Of a DNA stretch of 64,000 nucleotides, positions 38,390 through 50,956 are shown piece by piece (positions within the stretch are counted from its first letter, which is position 1; each line of letters begins with the position of its first letter). The DNA is taken from positions 11,014,707 through 11,078,706 of the forward strand of contig JAKJHU010000005.1 in the NCBI GenBank assembly GCA_022316685.1, in the 5' to 3' direction. The DNA comes from Progne subis subis. Taxonomy: Eukaryota > Chordata > Aves > Passeriformes > Hirundinidae. A program made the position numbers and the translations under genes. Below the pieces are notes generated by a model that saw nothing but the letters and a program-made list of their open reading frames with translations, was not told the DNA's origin and made no database searches.

Positions 38390-39430
38390 TCCGCACGATT
38401 TGGGCTCTCGGGAAGCTGAACGCGCCCCAAGGGGCGGAGGCTCCTTCTGCGCGGGCGGCAGCTCCGCCCGTGCCCGCGTTGCCGCTGGATGCCGCCCGGC
38501 TGCGCGGCCGCGGAGGGGGAGAAGGAGGAAAGGCGGCTGCGTGTGCCAGCCCAGCTCCCTTTCCTTCCGGGTTGTTGCCGCCGCCGCCGTCTCCTGCCGT
38601 GCCCTGGGCCATGGGGGCGGCTGCTGGCGGCGCTGCCCACGACGGGGTTGTGGCCGCAGCGCCGCTGGACCCCGGGCGCGGGCTGTCCCTGCCCCGCGGG
38701 GCCGGGAGCTCTGCGGCGTCCCAGGACAAGCTCTTCTTAATCAAAGGTGCAGACAGCCTTCCTCTCCTCTCCTCCCCTCCCTTCCTGCCCCTGCGCGGGT
38801 CAGGGACGAGCAGCAGCGTGTGCGGCAGGCCTGAGACCGTCCCCCGCCATGCTCCCCCTCCCCAGGACTTGCCCCTCTCTCCCGCCCCTGGGGAGAAGGC
38901 GAGACGTTTGGGAATGGCCTCGCCGAGGCTTTGGACACAGCGAGGAAGCCCCTGCAGGGCCGGCCGCCTTTTCCTTCGCCCTTGGCAGCGGCGGCGCCGG
39001 TCACCCTTCAGCCGCCCTCCCCCGGGGCACCGGGCGGGCGCTGAGCGGAGCCGCCTCCCTTCCCGGGAGGGAGCTCGGCGCTGCCGGGCCCGAGGGGGCT
39101 GGAGCCCTCGGGGAGAGGCGGCTCCTGCGGGCTTCGGGCAGCGCTGCGGATTCCGTAAGGGAGGGAGCCGCTGTCCCGGGCTGGATCCGAGCCGGGGTAG
39201 AGCCAGAGTCTCGGCAGCCGCACACAGCTGCAGGGCAGCGGACACGCGTCCGGCGCGCTGGCGGCGCTGTGCGGCTTTATGTTTATATTATATTGTAATT
39301 TTTATCCGTATCTCCGGGCTGTTCCCCGTGTCTGCTCCGTCTCCCCGCGCCCCCCGGCGGAGCGGAGGCCGGAGCTCAGGCGGCCCCGTCCCAGCGCCGC
39401 CGGCCGGGACATCCCGGGCTGGCCCGTCCA
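38390..39430 (+). promoter_or_regulatory. TMEM242: CpG island, TMEM242 promoter and first exon
   Basis: A dense CpG-rich block in AT-rich surroundings covers the first coding exon of TMEM242 and about 680 bases of its first intron. CTTCCGGG at 38564-38571 is an ETS-type site 40 bases upstream of the ATG, typical of promoters of nuclear genes for mitochondrial proteins. CCGCC repeats follow. No TATA box was seen. Long open frames on both strands across the island reflect GC-rich composition. Only the 38611-38746 segment has a conserved protein match. Confidence 0.85.
38611..38746 (+). CDS. TMEM242: TMEM242 coding exon 1
   Basis: This exon encodes residues 1-45 and the first base of codon 46. 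It opens with an Ala/Gly-rich, low-conservation segment (MGAAAGGAAHDG) and ends with the conserved SQDKLFLIK block, equivalent to NDRLFLVK in human, just before the first membrane helix. The start is the first ATG in this frame and has a strong Kozak context (GCCATGG). The frame stays open upstream to at least 38470 but without another ATG. The N-terminus before LFLIK is about 40 residues, against about 24 in human, mainly from Ala, Gly and Pro codons in GC-rich DNA. The donor is AAAG|GTGCAG at 38747. Confidence 0.93.
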
Positions 39431-40512
39431 GAGGATGGACGTACGGCTGCCAATTATATCTGAAACTGGGGAAATGTTGGTGGAAATGCTGGAAATGTAA
39501 AACTTAGTGGACTGCATTATTCCGCCAAGATGGGAAGTCTCTGTGCTCCCAGGCAGAAGGAGGTAACTTAGGAATTTCGTTGACAGGAGTACAGGAAACT
39601 TCTTCATCGCAGTAATCAGATCCATAACTTTTTTAAAAGTGAGACCGAACTTAACTGTATTTTTGCTTCCTTCCTGTTCAGACTATTTTTAAATTACTTA
39701 ACTGGTATAAGGAAAGGGAAAGCAGGATGGGTATCAATACCTGCAAAGGAAGATTGAACCCCCTGAATTTTTAAAATTTTGATATGAATCAGATTGGTTT
39801 CTACAGTGCAGGAAGTCTTTGTAACAAGCCTTTTTCTTGAAAGTGGGTAGGTATGGCTTACATGAGCCTTTGGTGCAAGAACTGGAAAGGATCCAGGTAC
39901 CTCAAGTGACTTTGGAAACCCTGAAAGGACTGAAAAGCAAGGAATGCTTTCTTTTTTGGGATAGCTTTTGCTAGTGTTATTTTAATACTAATAAGAAAAA
40001 AGTTATATTTTTTAAAAAAATTTTAAATAGAGTATTAAAACAAAGCTGAAGAACAAGTGTTGCTCTTGTAATGGTCTTCAGGGGAACTGGTGGTGATCAT
40101 TTTTAGGTGGCCATTTGAAATCACAAGTGATGCAACAAAACCAATTACATTTCTCATTTGAGGAAGGGTGAGGCATCACCATAGAACAAGACGGTTTTAG
40201 TAGGCTGGCTCTGGAATGAGGGAAAATTCAAAGTACTGCAAAAATAGCATCCTGGGATTTGAATTTTTGTGTAGCTTGTAAGTACATACACATGCCATTA
40301 TTTTCAAAATGCACTGTTTCATAGAACTAATTCTTTGTCTTGCTATTTTATCATACTGAGCATAAAAAATGGAGACAACTGGGCCTTTCCCTTCAGCATG
40401 TACTGACAGATCTTACTTTTTCTGGTTTTATTTTCTAAACAGGTTGGTTGTTTTTTTTCTTCCCCTTAAGCAACAAAGTCTTGATTGTTATTTCTTCAAC
40501 TTTTCTTGGCAG
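38747..40512 (+). other. TMEM242: TMEM242 intron 1
   Basis: 1.77-kb GT-AG intron. The first part is the remainder of the CpG island (to about 39430). The rest is AT-rich with nothing recognised. Confidence 0.9.
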
Positions 40513-40613
40513 GTGGAATTTTTCTAGGTACTGTTGCTACAGCAGGAATGATAGCAGGTTTTGGCACTACACTTGCAATGACAAAAAAGAAGAACCCAGA
40601 CTGGTTCAGTAAG
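40513..40613 (+). CDS. TMEM242: TMEM242 coding exon 2 (first membrane helix)
   Basis: This exon encodes residues 46-79. They form the first membrane helix, [20 protein letters not shown] (46-65), and the following basic loop [10 protein letters not shown] (70-79). The human counterpart differs at a handful of conservative positions. The acceptor is TTTTCTTGGCAG with a pyrimidine-rich tract, and the donor AAG|GTTTGT gives a phase-0 junction. The small size of the exon and the charged loop after the helix are characteristic of the family. Confidence 0.97.
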
Positions 40614-43600
40614 GTTTGTTCTTTAAAGCTGTTTTCCAATAGTGATACACAGGAAATAAGAATGCATTGAATGCTTTATAGACATGGTGATACACGTGGA
40701 ACTTGGCAGAGTTGATGATAAGAGCACTAAACTTAATTGAATTTGGTACAGGCGTAGGATTAATTTAAAAATCAATTCAGAGTTGGCCCTCCTAAATACG
40801 TAAGTACTTGAGATTAGCGGACATATGTAATGCTTACACTGTTTGCTGGAATTATACTTTTGTATAGTGAAATACAGTTCCTGCTCTCTTTTCTGTGATG
40901 TGAACACACTTTAGACTTGAGCCTGCATCGGCTCAGAGATCCAGTTCACCATGCAGTCTCATAGTGCTGCAGTGACTCTGGAAGCGAGGTGACCGCATTA
41001 AGGATGGGGAGGAGGAGGTAGAAGGTCCGTAAGCTGTGGAATATGTAAGTGGGATCATTTAGTCAAAGCTCTCTACTCCCATCTCACTGTGTAAGGGGAA
41101 TGATGAGAACGAGTACTATGGGACTGTGAGATCTCATGGCCAAAATGAATCTGAGCTTAGGCAGTTACTAACTGGATCCACTTCTGCATTCTGAAGATAT
41201 GAACTCCAAAGGAGAGCTAGCAATTATACCGTGTTGGTGAATTAGTCTGAAATGCAGTACGTTTAATTGAAGGATGCTTTTTTCCTCACTAATGCTTCGT
41301 GATTGCCAAAAGTGTAAAAACAGGCCCTTAAAATTGATCAGTCTCATCTACAGCAAGCTCTTAAAATGCAACATGTATTACACATGTTCTTAGGGAATTA
41401 AGAACTGATCTATTGTTGTTTATTTTAAAAATGATGATTCAGTATCATATCAAGTTAATTCAATGCGTATCAAGAGAAGAAAATTCTTCCATTGTACTTT
41501 ATATCAGAATCTTCATTTCTGATCAGTTTCTAATCTCCCTTTTTGGTCAAAGAGCATGAGATCCTTCATTTGCTTTCCTACTTTTCTCTGTAGGCTGCTG
41601 TGTCATAACTCAACCATTGCCTTTACAGAAACAATAAGCATGAGATTCTTTTTTGAAATAGACAAAATAGAAAACTTCATGAGAAGTTATTTCACGAGCT
41701 GTGGAAATACATTACAATAAGAAAATTGTCTCCTTTTTTACCCTTTTTTTTTTTTTTTTTAAACTTCCTTTTTCTTGAGCACTGCATTTTTTTGCATTGT
41801 TTTCCAGCTTGCACATATTCCTGGGTGTCTGAGCTGTCCTGTTATCAGTGTGAGATTTATCAAGAGTGACATTGCATTGACACCCGACAGTATATGTGCT
41901 AGAAATGTCATCAAGTGATGTATACCATTTCAATCTTTGCTGCAAACTGTATCTGCTGCTATTTGTGCAAAGGAATTACAACAATTTGCTAGCAAAAATC
42001 TGTGATTCCATGGGCCCCTCAACTTCAGTACTCCAGAGTGTAGAAAGATACTTTTTTGTCAAGGTTCTTGTCCGTGAGCAGTTTCAAAAAGGAAAGACTG
42101 GACTTTGACAATGGCTTAACTCGCTATAGAAGCTCTTCAAAGTACCAATGAGGTTTTGCATTAGCATTCTTACTTAAATTTATAGTCACTTACTGGAAGT
42201 AACTTTTAATAATATATCATGTATTATAATACCTATAGAGGATTGCACCTTTTTTAGATGTGCAATGCCTAAATAGTATTTTTATCCATGTTAAGGTGAG
42301 GCCGTAGTTTGACAGGTACTTTAAGCCAACATCAGCCAGCACTGGTTTTGAAATAATTAATTCTACCAGCCCTCAGTTTCTGGCAATTTATTCCTGTTCC
42401 AGTGAAGCCCCAATACATGTGCTATTGGGCTGGTGATATGATCCTGCTTAATTGATGGGATTTTTTTGTTAAAATTAAATGCTCAGCTGCAGCAGCCTCC
42501 TTTTGAGAACTGTCCAGTTTTAACATCATTTATCCAGGTGTTTAATTTCACAATGGATTAGGTCACACAAAAGAGTGAATATACTGAATACAATCAACCA
42601 AAACAGTTGAACACACTTTATTTTCGGCACTGCTTCCTTTTAGACATATTCTGCACACAAGGGGGCAGTTACATGATCAAGGCCTGTGTCTGAATAAAAA
42701 AACAATGTGATTTTTTTCCTTCTTCCACTTCCTGTTTATATCTTCCAGAGGAAAACAAAAACAACAACCAACAAAATTAAAAAAGCAGCATATATTTGGA
42801 CAACAAATCAGCTAATTCTTCCCTGGTTTTTTCTGCCTATTTTTGGAAAGACTCAATATTATTTAAAAGCTCTTTTTTTTAAATTAAAGATTTTTTTTTT
42901 TTTTTTTAAATACAGAGGAGTAGTGATAAGAAAACAATTTGAACATAGAATAACAAGTTAGTGAATAAAACTTAATTCTCTTAAAAATGCTTTTTTGTTG
43001 GTGTCATCTTTTTCTCCCATGCTACTATAGTCCTTTTAAATTTTTTTTTAGCATTTCATTAATCAGCTTTCTTGGTTCTCTGAACAGTGTATCTGATAAT
43101 CGTTTAACCAACTGTCCTGTTTACAGAAACCCTTATATGAGTACTTAAGTGCCCTGAGGAATCAGCCTGTGGCTGAACCTGTGTGACTACAGTCAGTAAA
43201 ACCAGATCAGTTGTTTCAATTTACCACTTCTTTTCTGGGACAATCAAACATGTAAATAGCAGTGGTTGGGGTTTTTGCCAGCATTTTTCACAGATAATGA
43301 CTCCTATATAAAGATTCTGTGTAGGGGATATTTTTGTCCATTCATTTCCCATCTTCTAAATGGGACCATTTTTTTCTCAGTGTTGTTATATATGGTTAGA
43401 CGATGGAAGCAGGAAAAATGTCAAAAGTAATCAGCATTTCAATACTCAGAGCAGCCTCTACTGAAAGAGTTATAATAGTTCATTATCTGTGGCAAGGAGA
43501 TAATAGGAACTGATACTATAGCGTGAGTAGAGATCTCTGCTGTTTGTGTGTGTGTGTATGCTGACAGAGCATTGTTTTTGTTAACGGCTTCCACTTCGGG

Positions 43601-45067
43601 ATGTCCAAATTGGAATGAATAAGGCTTCTAGATACATCTTGCTTGTGCCCTTTCCAAGTACATGTTTGTCCTTGGGTAGCTGTGCGTACAGCTAAATCCC
43701 AAGGGAAAGTGTCAATGCTGAGGACTCTCTGAGGATCATCTTAACACTCCAATAAATACAAAGCCAAGAGGAGAAAAAATACTGGCGCTATTTGTCTGAC
43801 CATAGTGTGTTTAATTGTATTAAAAAAGAAAGAAAAGCATTTAAAAAGAAGTTAAAAATGGAAAGCTTTTTTAAAGCAAAAATACAAAAGATTTTCCCCC
43901 GCTTTTTGTGATGAGTAAAAAAGTCCTTTGACATGCTTTGGAGAAAAGTTTTTTTGATCCTTCCACAAGTTAATTTTGCTTTTCAGTATTTTAGACTATA
44001 AATGAAAGATTTTTTTTTTTTGTAATTTTATGTGTGCAATCTTATTTATGTTACCCCGAGCAATACTTAGTTGTTTGGGTTTTTTTCCAAGATACCAGTT
44101 AAGTAGAACTCTTCAGTTGTGTAGGGACCATAAATACCAATCTTTAACAATTACCATTTGAAATCTTTGAAATCCAGCATGTGCCTGGTGCCCCTGGAAG
44201 CTGCAATGTCCATTCTATGTGCTGTAACAGAGGGATTTCCTTATGGTTGGGATCCCATCATAGCCAAGGCCTGCCTTCTTGGCCTGAGCTTTTCCAAGTG
44301 ACAGCATTTTCAAGGTACTTGTGTTTTCAGGACATGTCTCATGGCAAGCTTCTATGCAGCAGTATCTTAAAACCTACTCTTGTAGGTGTCTTCTGACAAA
44401 AATGAGAAGTGTGGAGATCACACGGCATTTTCAGTGTTGCTGCTTGGTGAGCTCTGCAGGGGAATGGGTTCAGCATTGGAGTTTGCTTTTACAAAATTTT
44501 CCTTAGTAGTTAGCAGAATTTCTTCAGAGTTGTAGCCCTCTGAAATTAGTCCCTGGGTCACTGCAATATCCTTTCTGTGTCCAGAGGAAAGCTGCTCGTG
44601 TTCTTGCAGGTTCCCAATGGGCTGTCCCAGAAATGCAGATTAAGACCTACAGGCCCTCAGTTGCCACTCATGAAAAACTACTAAAATCAGTGACATACAG
44701 TGATTATGTTCAGATGTCACTGGCATAAAGGCTTGTGACTGGTTTAGATTCAGATTTGTATTTTGATGGGTAAGATAACTTAGTGTTGGATTCTTGTGCC
44801 TGTGGAACAACTGACTGGTATTTCTGGGCAACGAAAGTCGTCCCCAGGTGGCACTGGCAACTGTGAAATCTGCTCCTGGTAGGGAGACACCTCATCCAGC
44901 CTCTTTCTTGGCTTTTGAGGTGTGCTGGCAGCCATAAGATTTTCTGTGGCCACACTAGTGCAAGGCAGGTCAGGAAAAAATCTAAATCACCAACTTTCTT
45001 ACTTTTTATTTTTATTTTTTTCCAATTGTTGTTCACTTTGTCATGATCTTTTTATCTTTGGTTCTAG
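40614..45067 (+). other. TMEM242: TMEM242 intron 2
   Basis: 4.45-kb GT-AG intron of AT-rich unique sequence. It contains T tracts at about 41745-41760 and 42890-42907 and a short GT repeat near 43545-43558. No transposon or RNA gene was recognised. Confidence 0.85.
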
Positions 45068-45205
45068 GGGATTACTGCCACAGCTGCACTACCAGAGAGT
45101 GGTTCATCACTGGCCTTACGAGCCCTAGGGTGGGGCTCACTCTATGCATGGTGTGGAGTTGGATTGCTGAGTTTTGCCATCTGGAAGGCTCTGGGCGTGC
45201 ACAGT
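45068..45205 (+). CDS. TMEM242: TMEM242 coding exon 3 (most conserved block, second helix)
   Basis: This exon encodes residues 80-125. The run [20 protein letters not shown] (83-102) is identical to human, followed by the second membrane helix [16 protein letters not shown] (103-118) and KALGVHS. This is the strongest identification in the window. The acceptor is TTTGGTTCTAG before GGGATT, and the donor is CAGT|GTGAGT. Both junctions are phase 0. The exon is 138 bases, an exact 46 codons. Confidence 0.98.
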
Positions 45206-45513
45206 GTGAGTAGCAAGTATGATCCCCTCAATTCCATATTTTTCCTTGGGATGCCATCTTGGGATGGCAGCTCTATAGTACTTCAGCCTAAGAATAACAC
45301 CTTCATTCACTACCTGTAGAATGACTAACCAGAATGTGTGCAAACAGGGAAGGTGTTCTTACATCTGCAAAAAATGGCATGCTGTGCGAGGAGACAGTTT
45401 AGGGGGAGGAACAGTTTTGTCCTGCTTTATGTTTATTTGCACAGATGTTTCAGTTACCTCACAAAAGAGCCAGTGTTCTAATTTAGAGACTAAAATAGTA
45501 GCTGCAAACTTTC

Positions 45514-45558
45514 TATAAGCCTTGTTTATTGAAAACTTCATATAAGCCTTGCTTATTG
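45514..45558. repeat. Short direct repeat, 18 bp at 27-bp spacing
   Basis: TATAAGCCTTGTTTATTG at 45514-45531 recurs with one change (T to C) at 45541-45558, preceded by similar TTC bases. It is a small local duplication in intron 3. Confidence 0.85.
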
Positions 45559-48289
45559 TACTGAAGGCTATCCCTCTGAATCCTCTTTTTAGAGAAATAG
45601 ATTTATTTGTCCATGTTCTTTTTGCATCAGGTCACATAGGATGTAAGAAAAACTGAAAGGAAACCAGCTTGATTTCTAGAAGCAGCAGGGGACAGAAGAC
45701 TGAGTATCCTGTGCATTAGAATGGTGGTCCTTGACATGTCACATCAAGGCAGAGAAGCTTGGGAAGCATTTGTACATCCCAGGCCAGCAGCTACGGCTGT
45801 CTTTAGTAAATTGATTATGTTCCAGTATTTCACAGTGCTGAGTGTGAACACTGAAGTTCATGTGAGCGTTTTTGTTTGCCCCAAGTAATGAGCCATGACT
45901 TAGAGGCCCCTGCAGCTATAAGTTTGGGAGAGCTGTTTGCATCCTCTTTAGGAGTAGAAATTAATAGACTTCCTTTACAATATGTGGCAATTATTTATAT
46001 ATTCAGCTAAGTATATATAAAGGAGAAAGATGATACTACTTTGTCTTAGTACTGTTCTCATTAATGCCTTAATTCAAGTTCTCATTTCTTGTCTACTCGG
46101 GTGATGTGTCCTGTAGCTCACAATTTGAATCCCAAATACAGCATTAGACAATCCTTCATTTCTTAACTGTCAGTGTTGATTCTCAGTTGAACACCAAAAA
46201 AGCATGGTGGGACATGGGAGGCAGCTACAGCATGTTTTGTTTAAACTGAAGTCCTCCATGTGCAGCTGTGGTGGAATGTCAGGGATGGGGGAGGGAGAGT
46301 GGGAGTTGGTGCTCTCTGCCTGCTGAGCTACAGCAGTTCACTCAGTTTGCTGGCAGTCGGATCACCAGTCAGAAGGACTCGTTTCACACTATGCTGCCAA
46401 TTCTGATTTCTCATTCTGTCTGATCCTGCTGAAGGACCCTGACCCTAGTCTGCAACTTATGTTATCTGTTTTTTGGTAAGCTTAATTTTTACTTGCTTGA
46501 GAAGTACTGGCCTAGTCCCACAGTTATTGGTTTCCCCTGTGAGGCTTTCTTGAGGCTGCATTCCAGGGAACACCCACGTAAGCTTGAGATGGCCAAGCCC
46601 CAGGACATGTCTGAGTCTTATGGGGCTTCTGACAGCAAGGACTTTTGTATCAGAAGCAAACTGCAAGCTTTTTAGAGAATTGTTGAGTGTTCCTGGTCAG
46701 AAAAGTGCACCTCATTATATTCTGTGTTGTGTTAGTGTTGAGAGGAGGTAGGGGGAAACTGTATTTTAAGAGGCTCTTGCAAATGCCTGTTAGTATTGTT
46801 TTCTGTTGTGGAGTGCTTATGTTTCACTGTAGTGCTTGGTGAGAACTGCAGATGCTGAAGGCAGTAGATTTCTGTCAAGAGATGATTTGGAACAGCTCTC
46901 TCTCTCTTTCCACTGAGATATTTATTTCATTCACTATAGACTTTTAAATTTTCGCTGCAGAAAGGAAACACATACAATAGTGCTATTCATAATTACCGAA
47001 TCAAAAATCAGCAATTTTTAAGTTTCCTGTCACTATATAGCTGTTAAAATCAAATATGTACATGTTTAAAATTGCTGGAGGTACAAAAGAAGCAGCATGT
47101 TACAAAAGGAAATACTCTGATCAAAGAGGTTCATAGCACTAAAAATAAATTAGACCCTTAAACATATGCTCATTTTCAGAAGGGCCTCTTTTTATTTGAT
47201 ATGTTTTCATGAAATTTCTGGGGAACATTGTGATATCTTTTGAAAATTCTTTATTGCTTTCATGTAAGCAGAGATTATAGATTAACAGTCAGTTAAAATA
47301 CTGATTTTTGAGTAAATTGCAGTGCATATGTTATGTCTAATAATTATTAGGTGCCCACAGAAATAAATAAAGTTTTATTTTTAGGAAAGTGAATTTATGA
47401 CTGAGTGAAATAAAGTTTCTTCCACAAAAACTGTTCAGATCATGGAAGACACTGTAGATTTTGCACTAAGCTTGACATTTTCAAATGAACATTTTAATTT
47501 CAGTTAAACATTCTAAAAGGAGGCTTTTACAGATTTACCTGAACAAAATATCTTGAGTCTTCAGTGTACTTGAGAACTGTGGATTTGTTGGCTCTGTAGT
47601 CCATGCAAGTTTCCAATACCTGTAAAATTTCAAGTCACAATTTTAAATCTAGCAGCAGGTATCAAGATTTGAAAACTATGGTCTCAAGGCAGATTTCAGT
47701 GTGCTATACTAGATGTAACTTCAGGGGAAACTTCACTCATTTTGATATTAGGAGCCTGTGTGAATTTAATATCTAAAGTTTTGGCAGCTGGACACAGAGA
47801 AGAGGTTGTGCCCAGCCTCTTCACCTTAACATTAACAATCTGCCCCTGGGACCTGCTAATTACTGACCTGGCCCTGCAAGGCAGCAGCTTCATCTGTTTC
47901 AGAGCAATATTGATAACATTATTGACAGCTAATACAGTCTCTTGATGTTAAATTGTTTCTCAGTATTAAATTGTGAGGGACAGTAAAATTCTAAATGCAA
48001 GCAGTGCAGGTGTTTTATTTAGCAAAGAAGAAGGATGCTTCATTTCCATGTAGGAGTACCTCAGATCCAAAGCTGTTTCGAGTCCTTTGCCAGCTCAATC
48101 GCTGTGTCTCTCTAGGTGGGATCTTGGTGAATAAAGGACTTGACTTTCACTTGCAGGGTTTGAAAGGGAGTTCCAGGTCAAGTAAGACTGAATTGTTAAG
48201 TGGTTAATGGCTCGAGGAATCTAAAAGAGTAAAATACGGGAAGCCTCAGTGGAAAATGAGATGTGAGGGGTTGGCAGAAGTCACCCCAA

Positions 48290-49030
48290 AAGGAGTAACA
48301 GAGCCGGCAGATCTTGGCACAGGACTGGCGTGGCCAGGGAGGCCATGGGGCAGGTCCCGTCCCGGCCGGCCCGCAGCACACCGTGGCGGGGCCGGCTGGG
48401 CCGGAGGAGGAGAGCTGAGCTGGTCACTGAGGGTGGAGAAGTGCAGCAAGGTGTGCTCGGTGCTGTTTGTGCTTTGACCGCGGCCCACGCCAGCCGCGCC
48501 CCGGCGTGAAGGCAGTGGGATGAGCATTCGAGGTACTGCGCGGCCCGATCCCTGTGCCACGCACGGGAATGCCTTGTGGCGGCCCGGCAGGAAGCGGTGG
48601 CGAGGGAGAAGCGGGCAGGCGCTGCCGAGCCCGGTCCCGCTCGGCTTCCGGGCTTTGTGTCCCGGGCGCGGCCGCTGCCCCTCAGCGACACCCGGTGGCG
48701 CCGGCAGGAACTGCAGCGGCGGCGCCAAGGGCCCGGCTCATCCCCGATCCCGGCGCTGTGTCCCACAGCCAGCCGGGCTTTAGGCAAGCCGCGCTGCCCC
48801 GCCGAACCGCGCTGCCCCGCCGAACCGCGCCGCCCCGCCGAACCGCGCCGCCCCGCCGAACCGCGCCGCCCCGCCGAACCGCGCCGCCCCGCCGAACCGC
48901 GCCGCCCCGCCGAACCGCGCCGCCCCGCCGAACCGCGCTGCCCCGCCGAACCGCGCTGCCCCGGCCACGGCCCAGCGCAGCGGCCCCGCTGGCCATCGCT
49001 GCCAAAACGTTTCTCTTAGCGGGATACGTG
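48290..49030. promoter_or_regulatory. CpG-rich block inside TMEM242 intron 3
   Basis: About 740 bases of high GC and CpG density stand in AT-rich intron sequence 3.1 kb after exon 3. The block includes NotI-like GCGGCCGC-type sequence near 48670 and the 18-bp minisatellite. Overlapping open frames exist on both strands (up to about 168 residues on the minus strand), but none has a known domain, so coding is not supported. It could be an orphan CpG island with promoter activity or a GC-rich expansion. No transcription signal decides between these. Confidence 0.5.
48789..48963. repeat. 18-bp GC-rich minisatellite, nine full copies plus a partial tenth
   Basis: The unit is CCGCGCYGCCCCGCCGAA, with Y being T in units 1, 2, 9 and 10 and C in units 3-8. 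Nine units fit exactly end to end from 48789 to 48950. The tenth diverges after CCCCG. Because 18 is a multiple of three and the unit lacks stops, several frames on both strands read as repetitive Pro/Arg- or Gly/Ala-rich peptides, which are artefacts of the repeat. Confidence 0.98.
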
Positions 49031-50858
49031 TTTCCTAGGAGCGTGAATTACTGATGGGACGGCGAGTGATTGATAATGTATTACCCTAAGCTTTGTGGCT
49101 CCTTAAATTATCTTGTCATCGTTCCCAAAGTCAGAGATGAAACGACAAGAACAAAGTGGAGTGATGTTTCCTTGATGAGTTGTAATTAATCTGTGTTAGT
49201 GGCGCGATTGCTCAGCAGCGTGTGTCGTGGAAGGAAACTGAAGCCGTAGTTCAGGATGCCTCATCCTCACACCTTCTCAGCCTGTGTTTGCCCTAGAAGC
49301 AAGTTGTTAAGATTCCTTCCAGGCACTGAGGTGATGCACCAGATTTGGTGATTCTACATTTTTATTTAATCATTGTGGTTTATTGGTTCTTAAAACAGTG
49401 CTGTGGCAGGGCCTGCTTCCAGCTCTTAAATGGCTTTATTGTTAAAGGTGGTTCCATATAGCTTTACAGTCTGCTGCTTTTATGCCAGCATCAAAACCCA
49501 GGGGTGAGAGTAAGTAACTGATCTTTATGTCTTGGTAAGGAATATGAAAGATTTTACGCTGTCTCAGGTTAGGTTGTTAACATTCCCTGATTGCAGTTAC
49601 CACTGTTGTAATCTGAGGACAGGCTGATAAGTAATAAACGCTACTAAATTCCACTCAGCTCTTACTCTGAAATGAAGAGGTGATGGTTCAATGAGGACTT
49701 AGTTTGATAATGGTTTAAATTGTAGTTTTCAGTAGCATAAAAGAAATCCTTTCTTAGAATCTAGGAGATGGTGCTTATATACTTCTATGTTGTACCTCCT
49801 GCAGAAAATGATCAGGTGTCAGTGATAATCAGACTTTTTTAACTCGCCTCCTGCAATCGCTTGGAAAAAATATTGAAGTTTGTACCACCTTTGGTTATCT
49901 CTGAGGATAAAAATTCCATCTTTATTAGTGAGTGTCATTGACCAGCCACACTGGGGCAGTGAAACGTTAGCAGGCTGAGGACCTGAAATCTACAACCATT
50001 CCAGGAATTTTCAAAACTTGGACAGACACTGGCCTTGCCCCATGGCTTAAATGCCTGTTGGCAGTTGGACTATGTTATATGCACTGCTGGAATGCTTCTT
50101 CAGATTTGTGTCACCCTAAAAAACTGCTGGTCATGCATTTTGAGACTGTTCCGTAGTTACACAGACTCATGCCCAGGGAGCATGGACAACTAGGGGATTG
50201 GCTTCCAAAGAGCACTGCTGATCTGAATCTGAGACTCATCCAGACATACCTCCATCCTTCCTCTCTGAGGCACCTTACAACGTGGAAAAACATGTGCCGT
50301 GTTAAATACAAGCTTGAAATAAGTCTGGCTCGAAATAAAATGGCGCCATTGTTTTCAGCAAGTTTATTTGCTGTTTAACAACTTGAACATCATGGTATTG
50401 TCTTCCATGGCATTGCCTTACTGGTTTTTATTTTGGAACATTCAAACCATGTAGGTGGCCACTCCTGGTGCAGTGGGATGTCTGTTTGCTGATGCAAAAC
50501 ACAGAAGTATTGAAATAATTTTTTTAGAAAATGTTGGGTTAGGCCAGTTTATCATCTCAGGTTTATTTTAAAGTTGAACAGTAGTTGAAACTTCTTATTT
50601 CAACATTCTGCATATGAGCTGTTCAATGAAATTTAAAACTTTCAGTTAAAGAATAAATGACATTTCACTCAGTAAAAAATTTTCGAAGTAAAATATTCAA
50701 AACATCTTAAACCTGCTATTGTTGCAATTGAACTGCAGTTGAACTAAACAAGTCTTTGCATTGAAGTTTCCAAAAATTAAACCTTTTTTAATTTTGTTTA
50801 CCTATTCTGCTAGTGTTATGATCCACCACACCTTTTTATTACCGGGAAAAATTTTAGT

Positions 50859-50956
50859 GTCACAGAATCACAGAATAACTAGGTTTGGAAGGGACCACTG
50901 GAGATCATGTCGTCCGATCCCCCTGCCAAGGCAGGGTCACCTGCGGCAGGTGACAG
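50859..50956 (-). mobile_element. Short CR1 LINE 3' end, minus orientation
   Basis: The plus strand begins TCACAGAATCACAGAATAAC and continues GGTTTGGAAGGGACC, GGAGATCATGTCGTCCGATC and CCCTGCCAAGGCAGGGTCAC, the reverse complement of the last roughly 95 bases of a neoavian-type CR1. It is severely 5'-truncated. Confidence 0.92.

Noticed and set aside
38355..39507. Minus-strand frame of 296 residues and plus-strand extension past the TMEM242 exon
   Set aside because: GC-rich island artefacts. The plus-strand frame is genuine only from 38611 to the donor at 38747.
48246..49054. Repetitive Pro/Arg- and Gly/Ala-rich proteins read from the minisatellite and its flanks
   Set aside because: The 18-bp unit is a multiple of three without stops, so every frame stays open. 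There are no splice sites, domains or consistent start codons.
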